A stretch of DNA of 64,000 bases from Craspedostauros australis (Eukaryota > Bacillariophyta > Bacillariophyceae > Mastogloiales > Achnanthaceae), in assembly GCA_026770025.1 (NCBI GenBank), contig JAMXDE010000006.1, positions 2,238,001 to 2,302,000 of the forward strand. The letters run 5' to 3'. Of the stretch, positions 9,301 to 18,425 are shown piece after piece; the stretch's first letter is position 1, and each line of letters starts with the position of its first letter. A program made the position numbers and the translations under genes. A model generated the notes under the pieces. The model had not been told where the DNA came from. It did no database searches and was given only the letters and a program-made list of their open reading frames with translations.

Positions 9301-11605
9301 GCTGCTGCTGCTTCGTTGGCTTGCCGTCGACAAGCAGATTGGCGACGTCGTCCGCAAAGATGGATTCCTTCTTGGCCGCCGTATCGCCCGTTGTGAATGG
9401 GGTACCGATGTGGGACGATGGAGCGCTGACATTGAGACTTGAGGTCGTGTTGCCACCGCCCACAGCTTCGTACAGCTGCACCGCATGCGAAATATCCAAG
9501 AATCGCATTGAGATTTCTGCAAAAACGGCGATGTTCTCTGCGAATGCAATTCTCACCACCAACGAGGGATCGGTGTTAAGATCCGCGATCCGTTTGAAGA
9601 TGTACTGCGGGAACAGTTTGGAGTCCGAGGGCGGGAAGGATTCAATGAGGCTGAGCGTCGAAGCCAGCAAGCGGATTGCGAGAGCCCGGACCAAGGAATC
9701 CTGATCGTGCAGAAGAGATACGGCAACGGGCACGATGCGTTGCAGTCTGATCTCGTCGGAGGAAAGACGTGCGATGTGCTTCATTGCCTGGATGGAGACC
9801 AGCCGGCTCGTGGGTCGTTGCACGTAAGAGCAGTTGGAGATGAAGACCTGGTGGTAGATGAGGAGAGATTCCTGGGAGAGCGGAGTTTTGACGGCGCGTC
9901 CGTTCTCATCGGCGGATGGTGCTGCCGTAGCATCTTTGCCAACCTCGGGTCGGCCATGCTGCGGTTGCTGACCCTGGGGATTGGTGGAGCCGCCGTTGCC
10001 GTTGTCATCGTCGTCAAAGGAGAGATTCTCGAGCTTGCGCAAAAGTGCTTCCGTTTCTGCCAGCAGATCAATCGAACGGGTTGATGTGGATGTCGGGAGG
10101 GTGGAAAAGCCAGTCGCATTATTTGATCTACCCCCAGCTGCTGTTTGTTCAGGATCTTGAGCAGCAGCATTGGTAGTATCGGTGCCCCCGTTGGTGCCGT
10201 TGCCGTTGATGGGGTTGGGGTTGATGCCTGGTGACGATGCTGATGGAGCAGAGGCGATGGAGGACGACTGACGGAGCTTGGCCATCGTCGATCCGATTGC
10301 CTTCTCCATGAACCGGGCTCCGTCTGGATCAGAAAATCCGAGGCACGCCTTGACTACTTCGTCATAATGAGCGGCGGCGACCGCCATTCTATGATCCGGA
10401 TTGCAAAAGGTGAGACGTCTCATGAGCGGGGCGATCAGCTCGAAGGATTCTGGCACGAGGTTGTTTTCCTTGAAGCGTTCGAGGTAGGCGCTTGCCGACA
10501 GTCTCTCGGTTGGGTCCAGATGTAGCATGTGACGGCATGCCGCGCGCAACGCGGAGTACTCGAGTTTGTTGAGCTTTTGCTGCAGCGTGCTGCTCGATTT
10601 CATCTTTCTGTACTCCATGAGGTCTCCCAAATCCATGGCGCGCTCGCCATTGAGGAAGGTCTCCAGGAACACGCAACCAGTGGAGAAGATATCCATCGCC
10701 TCGTTGAGCGCACGGCCCGAGTTTGCCGCACCGGAGAGATTGGAGGCGGCACCAGCGGTGCTGCCGGTTGTGTTGCCGCTGTTGCTGTTCATGCCACCAT
10801 CGCTGCTGCGATTGCTGTTGGTGGTGGCATTTGCGGCACCGTCATTGGTTTTGTTGCTGTTGCTGTTATTACTGTCGCCGGCACGGGCGTTGTGCGTTGA
10901 ATGCTGCTCGTGCTTGGGTGAGTAGAAACGCTCGGGTGCCAAGTAGCATCGCTTCTCTCGACGCGTGGATTCGGATCCCAGCTGGTCGTGCTCCTGAAAG
11001 TAGTACACATAATCAGACGGATCATCATCCGGCAACCTCGTGCGGGACTTGTAGCTGGCCACATCCGTGATGACGACCCAGTTCCAGCTGGAGAGGCCGA
11101 CATTCTCCGTCGTCAGGAAGCCATGCACGACGCCCTTGGAATGCATGGCATCGACGGCCTGCAGTATCTGGTATGCGATCCACATCTTCTCCACGTGAAC
11201 CAGGAACGGGCGCGATGCCAGCCGATCGGACAGCGTGGTGTTGAAGCAGGGCCGCAGCAGATGAAGCGGTCGCAACGACTGCGTGTTCTTGAATCGGTAC
11301 GTCCCGCTGTACCAGTACAGGTAGGGAGCCACGTGCGGCTCGCCCCTGAGTGCCTCCTTGATGCGCTGCAGCTCCTTGCGCTGCTCCTGGACATCCGATT
11401 CCTCGGAGCTCTCGGACCAGAGCGTTTTGAGAACCACCATGGAGGCATTCTGCTTGTGCTTCAGCCGGTACGTCCGCATCATGCGACCGGACGCCGGCAG
11501 GAGCTGCTGCTCGATCGCATACTGCGACAGCGCCAGCTGATCTTCCTCAAGCGCGGGAGGCGACTCGTCCGCTTCCGACACCAGAGTCGTGTGGCTGGCT
11601 CCCAT
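6359..11605 (-). CDS. VPS15: VPS15-like regulatory subunit of class III PI3-kinase (PIK3R4)
   Basis: Scaffold subunit that anchors VPS34 to endosome and autophagosome membranes. It is 1748 residues in one exon, longer than human PIK3R4 because of low-complexity inserts. Gly2 in MGASHTTL fits N-myristoylation, as in the family. A kinase-like domain covers about 30-400, with the family block SWNWVVITD and the YLAPERF segment, and is interrupted near 235-310 by an Asn/Ser-rich insert. HEAT-type repeats cover about 590-1010. WD40 repeats fill about 1290-1748, ending in CSRDCTVKVWK. The position that is usually the catalytic Asp of HGD is Phe here (VVHGFLTTEN, near residue 161), and the usual DFA is DVA, so phosphotransfer looks unlikely. 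The ATG at 11605 is supported by the myristoylation signal. No other family has this kinase-HEAT-WD40 order with these motifs. Confidence 0.93.
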   Translation of the reverse strand: MGASHTTLVSEADESPPALEEDQLALSQYAIEQQLLPASGRMMRTYRLKHKQNASMVVLKTLWSESSEESDVQEQRKELQRIKEALRGEPHVAPYLYWYSGTYRFKNTQSLRPLHLLRPCFNTTLSDRLASRPFLVHVEKMWIAYQILQAVDAMHSKGVVHGFLTTENVGLSSWNWVVITDVASYKSRTRLPDDDPSDYVYYFQEHDQLGSESTRREKRCYLAPERFYSPKHEQHSTHNARAGDSNNSNSNKTNDGAANATTNSNRSSDGGMNSNSGNTTGSTAGAASNLSGAANSGRALNEAMDIFSTGCVFLETFLNGERAMDLGDLMEYRKMKSSSTLQQKLNKLEYSALRAACRHMLHLDPTERLSASAYLERFKENNLVPESFELIAPLMRRLTFCNPDHRMAVAAAHYDEVVKACLGFSDPDGARFMEKAIGSTMAKLRQSSSIASAPSASSPGINPNPINGNGTNGGTDTTNAAAQDPEQTAAGGRSNNATGFSTLPTSTSTRSIDLLAETEALLRKLENLSFDDDDNGNGGSTNPQGQQPQHGRPEVGKDATAAPSADENGRAVKTPLSQESLLIYHQVFISNCSYVQRPTSRLVSIQAMKHIARLSSDEIRLQRIVPVAVSLLHDQDSLVRALAIRLLASTLSLIESFPPSDSKLFPQYIFKRIADLNTDPSLVVRIAFAENIAVFAEISMRFLDISHAVQLYEAVGGGNTTSSLNVSAPSSHIGTPFTTGDTAAKKESIFADDVANLLVDGKPTKQQQQKMLEASESGVESSAGGSEAMVAAGRTIINSTYNADVSALQEFVSRWVVHVTTDQSEHSSPTKRALLKDLPRLCNFFGLDGVMAFILPQILSFLNDRKDWQLRSSLFESLPSVCHFIGRAATEHYVLPCLETALVDAEETVVCTAIDCLNQLLDLHLLSRSMIIGVKTARDPTASSGLLKKYGVLLIHPSKNIRHATARSVLVTCKWLGFPDSEVFVVPLLQSFLRFHPSSLHLQSIDGILKCLSKPWSRERYQDELDKLRAADSSLSPNEWTSIGFHVQDGPESESLQIESTSKEVVESVELDDQTQAVVNYLKMVTRGRAKFSAPGGETPDRCLQIPIEGSMKQTQNIRFPRQDAFASFRTSLPPWYQALCDAQEGGGFDHVSPAVGIKSVSGLGQVYGLSIMGQSVTTTPAASTTAGGLNDVERAEAALSSNESKVIDAAFRGEWGAEVSLDPNLTDTTLLITKLNALKVPTLPPNLGHQLPILPRSAYTSNLRGSSTKDSYSDRSSRIDRMLISSSTMSTNGHTAPVVRIALSSDQRFFATASHDGTCQVWEPSKIANSSGFLGSSVSYTSHRDLNSTHRVRINDLCIIDGGHSIVSGASDGSVHAWRVDLASTSSASSLGSSSSNPIASSSGGAEQMGSSNARVIGSTRLKHLKPDEGEVLVVNHFNSPSASVMLFGTQKGNIHSWDLRSPDEPFVLKSLQGTGYLTSMALGNDRNWVVSGTSKGYLTLWDLRFRRPVKVWQHSRESAINRLATSFVTPPQTWGSKSAVFDGRPFAFVASGPNECGMFDLMDGSCRECFRTVDYDNSYRNNARDEIPRLREVAFASPSQRRGLLASGLGKTLASVLPSSFHSLNAIVGSIGAMDSSFLITGGSDGKVRHWDFANPSKCYVSSGLDVMQPNPSFERVDLNKTCRLMICRQAPSPPANEFESERRHRKLMQGATTETNRHTDSIQDLKLANFGLISCSRDCTVKVWK

Positions 11606-12438
11606 CTTTGTTCAGAACGATTGTGGAGTATGTGGAGTATGTGGAGGATGGAGTGTGGAGTATCGGTATGGTGTGTATGGCGTTTATGATGTGCAGTAAG
11701 ACACTCTATGGCAATATCATAGAATATGTAGGAGTGTTCTTTCCGGCATCAAACGGGATTTCCGTCCCTTGCTTATCTGTATCTTCCACTCCAGCACTCT
11801 CCCACACGCTCACACTAACTCTCACTCTCACTCCCACACCTAAGGTTCCGAAGTGGGCAGCGTGTTGGTTTTCGTCCAAGAGTGCTGAGAGTATGACACG
11901 CCTTGCTCTGTTGTGTTGCAGCTTTCCGGTTTGGATGCAGCCAGCCGCTGTGTTGTGTTTCGTTCTGTTTCGTGGAAACAACAAGGAGGGAACTGACACG
12001 ACAACAATGAGGGAGAACTCTGCGACGTGGCTCACACGGTTATGTCGTCGTAGTCGTACGAGCCGTTTGTGTCGTGAAGCGCCATCGCCGTCGCTGTGGG
12101 CGATCACCACGATTGGGATCTCCATGGTCGATTGTTCTTGCCGTGGATCCTCTTGATGTTTCCTTTCTTTCATGTTTTGTTGCAAATTCTATTCGAATGA
12201 ATCGAAGTACAGTATTAGTAGTATATGGTATGTTGACATCGTGGTACTATTGTTGGTACTATTGAAAGGATATATCGGATTGAATCGAGAAAACGAAAGA
12301 TGTGTCACCAAATCTCCAAAAGCGACCCCTTCATCATACTTTGGCTTGTATCATCACTGTTGTTACTATGAAACGTGTATCAAAATCTGTGAGTGCGCTC
12401 TTCTCCCTTGTGTCGCCGCTGCCGCCATCAAGAGTGCT
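11606..12438. other. Intergenic: VPS15 5' flank and 3' flank of the next gene
   Basis: No convincing gene. Just upstream of the VPS15 ATG lies an imperfect tandem run of tgtggagta-type units (11622-11663). A CT-rich tract of CTCACT units follows at about 11810-11845. Short open frames here lack codon-like content and known motifs. Confidence 0.6.
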
Positions 12439-13074
12439 CTACGCGCACTTGCGGGCCTCGCGGCTATCCAAGCGTCCCATCCGAAAGGCGATGGCCTGGC
12501 ATTGCCGCGTGGTGTTGATGGACATGCGCGACAGTCGCTCGGGGTTCCATTCGGCGTCGCTCCACTGCCGACGCTGCTCGTCCAGCACCACGCTGATCGA
12601 TAGCTGCTTCAGCTGCGCGCGGATGCGTTTTTGCACCTTGGGCAGGATGCGGGCCTCCAGACCACGGAAGCAGTCCTTGGAAGGGTCCGTCCTGTGCCCA
12701 TGCCGGTATCGTCGGATGAGCTCGGCGTCCTCGTGTCGGATCTTTGCCAGTTCTTGTGCGGAATACCATGTCGAGGCGCTGCCGTGAGCGGCGCGCGATT
12801 GGCTGCTGGGTATGATCGCATCGGTAGAACGATCCGCAAATCGCACCCTCCTTCGCGAGATCGTGTGACCGCAGCTCGTGATACTGTGCGCGTCCTTATT
12901 GTCCACCAACGATGGCGACAGCGGAGGTGACAACAATGACGGCGATGGTGCTGCTGCTGCTGCTGAAGGCGATGTGACGATGCACTTTGCCATGCCCATC
13001 GTCGAGATGATGTGGCTGGGGGATGCTGGGTGGTGGTGACCGGTGATGATCACGAAGTTGGTGCGTGGCGCCAT
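12439..13074 (-). CDS. Algal protein of unknown function with RGLE motif, 211 aa
   Basis: Function unknown. The start is placed at the ATG at 13074 (MAPRTNFVIIT); the frame stays open upstream, but that part is compositionally poor. The N-terminal half is low complexity (Ala/Ser/Pro near residues 35-60). A basic RRRVRF element near residue 80 is followed by a charged helical half containing TWYSAQELAKIRHED, the CFRGLE box, and a helix rich in Arg and Gln (VLDEQRRQW). This pattern (aromatic-S-x-x-E-L, then C-x-RGLE, then a Gln/Arg helix) is one I associate with a multigene family of small diatom proteins; this rests on memory of the family and was not searched. No signal peptide or membrane helix. 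It is divergent from the CIA30 gene, 1.8 kb away. Confidence 0.72.
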   Translation of the reverse strand: MAPRTNFVIITGHHHPASPSHIISTMGMAKCIVTSPSAAAAAPSPSLLSPPLSPSLVDNKDAHSITSCGHTISRRRVRFADRSTDAIIPSSQSRAAHGSASTWYSAQELAKIRHEDAELIRRYRHGHRTDPSKDCFRGLEARILPKVQKRIRAQLKQLSISVVLDEQRRQWSDAEWNPERLSRMSINTTRQCQAIAFRMGRLDSREARKCA

Positions 13075-14856
13075 GGCTAGTCTGTGTGGTTGCTGGAGTA
13101 CGAAGAGTACTCTAGGTATGACTCTGATAGAGTGGTTGGATTGATCGTTTGATTGTCTGTGCTTGTGATGGTATGAGTACATCCACTGTTGGTTGGTTGA
13201 ATGGGTTGACCTGTAAATTGTGTGCGGTTGGGGAATGAGAGATGAAATGAAACGACAAATGGAGGAAAGGAGAGGAGAGTGACAGAAGAACAAAGAAGGC
13301 TGCTCTCCTTGCAGCAGCAGTGGGAGGAGTTGGAGCAGGCGCAGTTGCTGTTGATGTTGATGGTATTGTTGTTATGCCCCCGACAAAGCAAACATGAGGC
13401 CACTGAGAGCTGACAGCTCCAGTGCGATCAACCTGATTGACCATAAACCTCACAAAAATACGAGCCTCGAACTGGTTCGGCCAACGCGGAACAACATCTC
13501 ACATCATCATTCGAGAAGCGCGGAGACCGAAGCCTCGAAGTATCATGATGTTGAAGTTGTCTGTTCCCATCGCGGTGATGTTGAATCCAATCGCACACTG
13601 CATTTTCGCCACACGCGAATGAACGCTCGCACAAGCCCCACAGGATCGTTCTATTCTGTCCTCTCCCCGCCCAATCAAGCACACGACTGCATCTCTCCCG
13701 CCCGTATCCGCGACGTTTGCCAATGTGGAGACTTGTCTGGTGTAGTAGTAGTACGATTATTTGATGTCCCACGCCCTACCACACAGCATTGGTACGGATT
13801 TGATAGCAATTGTACCCCTGCCCATGTTCAGGTTTCCCGATCACAGCGACCAGAACATCCCACATGGGCGAAAGGTGGTGATCGTTCCACGACCGATTCT
13901 CAAGCCCCCTGCGGCGTCGTGCAGCGCATCAAAGCGTGGAATGAGAATCGTGCTACCATACCCATACATGTTGGACGTCCCCATGTTGCATGCTGCATGC
14001 TTGCTGGCGCATCACGAGGATCACTGTCTGAACAGATTTCTCCAACTTTCGTGATGTCTCAGAAACGCGACTGCCATGCAAGTCTCCACCGGTTGCGGCT
14101 TCAAACATGGTCGAGCGTGTGCGCCGCATCGCGTACTCGTGCAGGTAGAGCGTGTGCTTTCCGGAAGCCGGAAGTGACGGTTGGAGTATCGCATCGCACA
14201 AGTTAGCAATGGCGTGGCATGAGGCAAACCATGCTTTCACGTCGCGCTTGGTCTCGCACGTTGGATCGGAGTGACGATCCTCATGGATGTCGTCATCCTT
14301 GTTCCTGAGGTATCTTCCTCCACACGATTACTTGACATCGGTGTTCTTCATGTCTGGATCCAGTTCTTGGTTGGTGGAGAACCACATATTACTTTACTTT
14401 TATGTATTTACCGTAACCCCATATGTTCTCCTTTTGTGACAGCCGAAGAGTGTCCGTTATGTGGTCGATCGAGTCGTTCACGTAAGATATGGACTCGTGG
14501 TGGACGCGTGGCGATTCTGGGTTATTTCTTGATGACGCGGCAAAGGAACAACACAGAATGCTCAGCTGAGAATCATGTGATGAATCCTTCGTGATGAGAA
14601 ACAACACAAGGACCAACATGTCCGCAACCGCCAAGAAACCAAGGGACGAAGGATACCATCGTCACGAATCAACGAGGTTGTGGACAGTCGGAGACAATGG
14701 CCTGCCACCAATTGCATTGATGTGACGAGGATCCGTACAACGCTGTGCCTTACCCGTGCTCTGTCGAAGAAGGGCATCGCCAACAATCAATCCGCAAGCG
14801 CAAGCCATTCCATAAAAAAGCAAAACAGCGAAAGCAGAAGCACACGCCGAACAACG
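13075..14856. other. Intergenic between divergent genes, with coding-like fragments
   Basis: This 1.8-kb spacer contains the 5' flanks of the RGLE-motif gene (-) and the CIA30 gene (+). Nothing in it is a complete recognisable gene. The part from about 13841 to 14330 reads codon-like on the minus strand and is listed separately. The last 150 bases before the CIA30 ATG are A-rich, as expected for a 5' leader. Confidence 0.5.
13841..14330 (-). pseudogene. Possible decayed or partial coding fragment
   Basis: On the minus strand one frame is open from 14330 to 13953 with no early ATG. It reads plausibly as protein (RDVKAWFASCHAIANLCD, then GKHTLYLHEYAMRR). A second frame starting at ATG 13969 continues for 42 residues (STILIPRFDALHDAAGG) to a stop at 13841. 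The two would join only through a frameshift, because no GT-AG intron of sensible size separates them. I do not recognise the protein. It may be a pseudogene, a misread exon, or chance. Confidence 0.25.
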
Positions 14857-15546
14857 ATGAAGCTCATTCAGTCTATCGCCCTTGCGGCGCTTGCCTCCGC
14901 CGCGGTTGCTGCCCCAAGCCTCCGTGATGCCGACGTCAAGGTCGAGCTCGATGAGAAGCTGGCACTAAGCGCCGACGAGATCCTCCTCGAGGACTTCGCC
15001 AACCCCATGCACACATGGAAGCAGATGAACGACCCCGTCATGGGCGGCAAGTCCACGGGAAGCTTCACCATTGAGGATGGCGTCGGCAAGTTCGTCGGCA
15101 AGGTCGTGGATGTGCCGTTCCTGCATGCTCCAGGATTCATCCAGGCCAGAACCATCGACAACGAGATCTTCCCTGACGTGTCGGGATGCTCCGGATTGTC
15201 CTTCCTCATCAAGTCCAACGTTGACTACGCGGGATACCGCGTGAGCTTTGGCAAGGACAAGCCACCGCATGGAAGGATGCACGCCTTCGGATACAAGTCC
15301 GACCTTGCCAACTACCCCTCGGGAGACTTTGGTGAGGTCGTCTTTGCATTCTCAGACTTCACCGACTACTGGGATGATGCCACGGGTGACGCCATCGTGA
15401 CCTGCGCCCAAGACAGCCAGTACTGCCCCAGTACCAAGGCGTTGATGAACCTCAAGACCATGGCCGTCTGGGGTGAGGGTGTCGCCGGAGACGTGTCGTT
15501 GGACATCAAGACCATCAAGGCAGTTGGCTGTGCTTCGACTGTCTAA
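14857..15546 (+). CDS. Secreted CIA30-domain protein, 229 aa
   Basis: Protein with a CIA30 domain (family of NADH:ubiquinone oxidoreductase intermediate-associated protein 30). The start is the ATG at 14857 because it opens a clear signal peptide (MKLIQSIALAALASAAVAA). An in-frame upstream frame begins at 14680 but lacks such a feature. The mature part begins the domain with DPVMGGKSTGSF near residue 55 and continues through the beta-rich core (GCSGLSFLIKSN, YRVSFGKDKP), ending near the stop. Classic CIA30 is a mitochondrial assembly factor, but single-domain algal and plant proteins of this type are often secreted or plastid-targeted and their substrate is unknown. I therefore call the domain and not the complex I role. 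No FATPY-like plastid motif stands out after the signal peptide. It is convergent with the S28 peptidase gene. Confidence 0.87.
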   Translation: MKLIQSIALAALASAAVAAPSLRDADVKVELDEKLALSADEILLEDFANPMHTWKQMNDPVMGGKSTGSFTIEDGVGKFVGKVVDVPFLHAPGFIQARTIDNEIFPDVSGCSGLSFLIKSNVDYAGYRVSFGKDKPPHGRMHAFGYKSDLANYPSGDFGEVVFAFSDFTDYWDDATGDAIVTCAQDSQYCPSTKALMNLKTMAVWGEGVAGDVSLDIKTIKAVGCASTV

Positions 15547-15894
15547 TGTCTGACGTCTCGTGGCAACAATTTGTTAGGCGCAGGCCATGCATACTGGTAC
15601 GTCCTCAACTCCTAATGCATTTCTAATCACATAGAGTAGAGGAAGTGACAAAGATTTCAGAGCAGTCTACCTTTGTGTGCATATCGTATAACGTGGCAGT
15701 ACAGTGCTCTGCTTAGAGTACCCGAACTGTAGTTCTATTGTATTTGCCAGGTGGAGACATGCAGTCTTGGCTTCTGTTGTCATCGCATCTCATTGACACC
15801 ATCATGGAAGCGTCTCATAGTCGACCGACTTCAAGATTCCATGCAGCACCTACATACATAGGTATTATATTATACATGCTAAGCTCTACTCCGT
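15547..15894. other. Convergent 3' intergenic region
   Basis: This is the 3' space between the CIA30 gene (+) and the S28 peptidase gene (-). It contains agagtagagg at 15633-15642 after the CIA30 stop, and the reverse complement of gagtagag at 15884-15891, 3 bp past the peptidase stop. No gene seen. Confidence 0.6.
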
Positions 15895-17451
15895 TTACAG
15901 TACTTCCACAGCTTCATCCACGATCTCATCCAGCCACGTGGAAAGGATCGCTTGAATCTGGACGAAGCCGGCCTTGATGTCGTCCGTGTCTACGTCTGAT
16001 GGTCCCACCCCGCTGAGATCGGAATGGTGCGCACCGTTGGGGAAGTTGATGACTGGAAGATCAGGGGACAGCGTCTCATTGATTCCTCCCACGGACCAAC
16101 CATCGTTCTCGCCATTCGTGAAGAGGATCTTCGTCACGCCATCTTGGATCATACTTTTGGCATCGAATCTAAATTGGTCGACGAAGACGTATGGATCTGG
16201 CGTGACGGCGAATCGCGCTTGGCAGTGCTGTGTGAGCCAGTCGAGGGACCAGTCTCGCACGGGGAACATGGACGCCTGCGTGAAGCCGATGGCTTCAATG
16301 AGGATACCGCAGGTTTGGAAGTCCCAGCTCTCACCATCTCCTCCTGTGCCGACGCCGCTCCAATCGCCGGATGAAATTGTCGCACCAGGGCCCGATGGCA
16401 GCTGTCCCGTCATGTTCCAACAGGTTGCATCGTCGCCATCGCCCAAACGCTTGGTGAGGAACTCCGCGACCTTCGCGTTGGCATCTTTGCAGCAGCAACT
16501 GAAGATGTCGCAGGCGTTGGCCAATCGAGTGTCCTTCGTTGGCGGGTAGAACGCCATGTTGTCGTTGGCGAACGAGTAGGCCACGACCATGAAGAGCTCG
16601 TCGAGGAAGGTCTGGTCTGTTGCGATGTAGCCGGGGACCGAATCCTGGCAGATTCCAACGCTGCCTGGATCCATGCCTTTCTCCAACGTGTCGTCGCGGA
16701 TTGTTTCCAACGCGTTGCGGATCTTGCCCGAACATCCCGCATGCATGTTCTCAACGACATTGGTGATGTGCTCGTAATACGCGCCCGCGCTGACCTCCTG
16801 GGAGTAGAACTTCATGGGCGCGCTGCCAGCATATGCCATGTCCACTTGGTCCGGCGCCATGATGCGGGAGAATGCTGCCATGAAGCCCGGGTACGAACCA
16901 CCGACGGTGATGACCGGGCAGTACGATGCCGACGACCGATCGTCGGAGCAATCCAGATCCTCCTTGATGTGGTCCAAGAGCTGCAGGGCGTCCAGCACCG
17001 CCTGTTCCGGAGTCAGGAGCTCCAGACGCGGATCGTAATCTAGATCTGGCAGGTCCTTGCCCTCCAGCGGCTGCGACTCTCCGTAGAAGCGATGCTCCGG
17101 TTGCAGCACGTAGGCGCCGAATTCCTTGGCCAGCACGTCCGTGATGAAGGGGTAATGCAAACCCACGGAAGGCGAAATGTGGCCCTCGCCGCCCATGATG
17201 ATGAAGATGGGGTGGCCACCTCCCTTGAATTCGATGTCCCAGGTGTAGTAGCGCTGCGTCCATTCCATGCCAACGAAGCCCCCCAGGTCTCCGTCGCTGC
17301 TCCTTGCGGAACCCACATGATCGACGGCTTGGTGACGGTAGTACTTCGCCGGTGCCGGGCGGGTGGCGCTGACGAGAGCGACGGCTGCGAGGCCTTGCAC
17401 CACCACCAACAGCAGCAGCGCCGAAGAAGGGGAGGATGTACGAGTATGCAT
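15895..17451 (-). CDS. Serine carboxypeptidase, peptidase family S28 (Pro-X carboxypeptidase-like)
   Basis: Secreted or lysosomal/vacuolar peptidase of family S28, which includes Pro-X carboxypeptidase and DPP7 and cleaves after proline. It is 518 residues in one exon, the usual family size. A signal peptide follows the ATG (SALLLLVVVQGLAAVALVSA). Family landmarks are QRYYTWD near 65, GGEGHI, PEHRFYGES near 120, and the nucleophile elbow GGSYPG with Ser186 (GGSYGG is commoner). The Asp of NGENDGWS is Asp450 and the His of GAHHSDL is His475 or His476. All three catalytic positions are therefore present. Many cysteines fit a secreted disulfide-bonded enzyme, and a cluster CDIFSCCCKD lies near 315. 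Endopeptidase or dipeptidyl-peptidase specificity cannot be told apart from sequence. Confidence 0.92.
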   Translation of the reverse strand: MHTRTSSPSSALLLLVVVQGLAAVALVSATRPAPAKYYRHQAVDHVGSARSSDGDLGGFVGMEWTQRYYTWDIEFKGGGHPIFIIMGGEGHISPSVGLHYPFITDVLAKEFGAYVLQPEHRFYGESQPLEGKDLPDLDYDPRLELLTPEQAVLDALQLLDHIKEDLDCSDDRSSASYCPVITVGGSYPGFMAAFSRIMAPDQVDMAYAGSAPMKFYSQEVSAGAYYEHITNVVENMHAGCSGKIRNALETIRDDTLEKGMDPGSVGICQDSVPGYIATDQTFLDELFMVVAYSFANDNMAFYPPTKDTRLANACDIFSCCCKDANAKVAEFLTKRLGDGDDATCWNMTGQLPSGPGATISSGDWSGVGTGGDGESWDFQTCGILIEAIGFTQASMFPVRDWSLDWLTQHCQARFAVTPDPYVFVDQFRFDAKSMIQDGVTKILFTNGENDGWSVGGINETLSPDLPVINFPNGAHHSDLSGVGPSDVDTDDIKAGFVQIQAILSTWLDEIVDEAVEVL

Positions 17452-18425
17452 GATGGACGTGATCGTCGTTGTTGGGTGAGGTGATGGGTACGATCTATGA
17501 GTAGCACGTATGGCTGCAGCTCAAAGAGATGGGTAGCTCGTACGACTATGATCAGGAGCAACAGGAGCGATCCCTCTTGTTACTGCAATCGTTGGTTGCA
17601 GCTCGTATCCATCAACACGTGGCTGCAACGCGCAGTTGCATTGGCGCCGCAGATCTTTCGAAGAACAAAGCAAGCACCGAATTCCGTGATCATACATTTG
17701 ACTCATTCGACTGATCTGCGCTGGGTTCGGTGGTATCTTTCGAAAAGGAAAAGTCCTGTTCGCCATCTCTCCTCTGTTTTTTGGCAGATTGGCGCGAAAA
17801 TCATCGCTCTGCCAACAACAACGCGGCTGAATGCCTTCTCACATTTCCCGCGTCGGTACACGCCACAACGACAGGACGACAGCAACAATGACACAAACCC
17901 ACCAAGCGCCAACAGCAACACTATTACCATTGTTTTTGCAGAGCGCGAAGAAAACAGAGGTAAGTGCAGCCTAACGCAATGCAACGTCACGTAAAGAGAC
18001 GTGCTGATCCAAGCCACACGCCAAGACAATCACGGTGGTTGACGCCCCATCGTCGTCGTCGTCGTTGTCTATTGCCAGGGGTTGCCGTCGCGAGCAACAC
18101 AGCTCGTGAGGATGTGCGGTTCGATCATTGCCGGCGAGAAGATCCAATTTCAATCACAGTGAACCAGGTGGCAACGATCACAGTCATGACTTCGAACCGC
18201 CATGTCTCGTTGTGGCCGCCGTCTCGGCACAGTCTGTATGTCAAGCCAGCACTCACATGCCATCATCTGCATGAAATCTTCTCCCCCCATGCACAAACGT
18301 ACCTGCGGGATCGCACAACACATCATACGTATCCCACGGCTGCAAATAGAACCAAAGATAAGCAACGAGTACATCCGCCACGGCAAGTCCCGTCACAACC
18401 AAAACATCGCCATTTTCGCTCCAAC
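17452..18425. other. Divergent intergenic region
   Basis: This is the 5' space between the S28 peptidase gene (-) and the small PS-rich gene (+), so it probably holds both promoters. Frames open through parts of it lack motifs, and the one that runs into the PS-rich gene has no conserved-looking content before its signal peptide. No RNA gene or repeat seen. Confidence 0.5.

Noticed and set aside
12172-12787. Plus-strand frames of 140-160 codons across the RGLE-motif gene
   Set aside because: They overlap the minus-strand gene with the CFRGLE box and have no motif of their own.
17964-18425. N-terminal extension of the PS-rich protein (154 more residues)
   Set aside because: The frame is open, but the internal Met at 18426 starts a clear signal peptide, which must be at the N-terminus.
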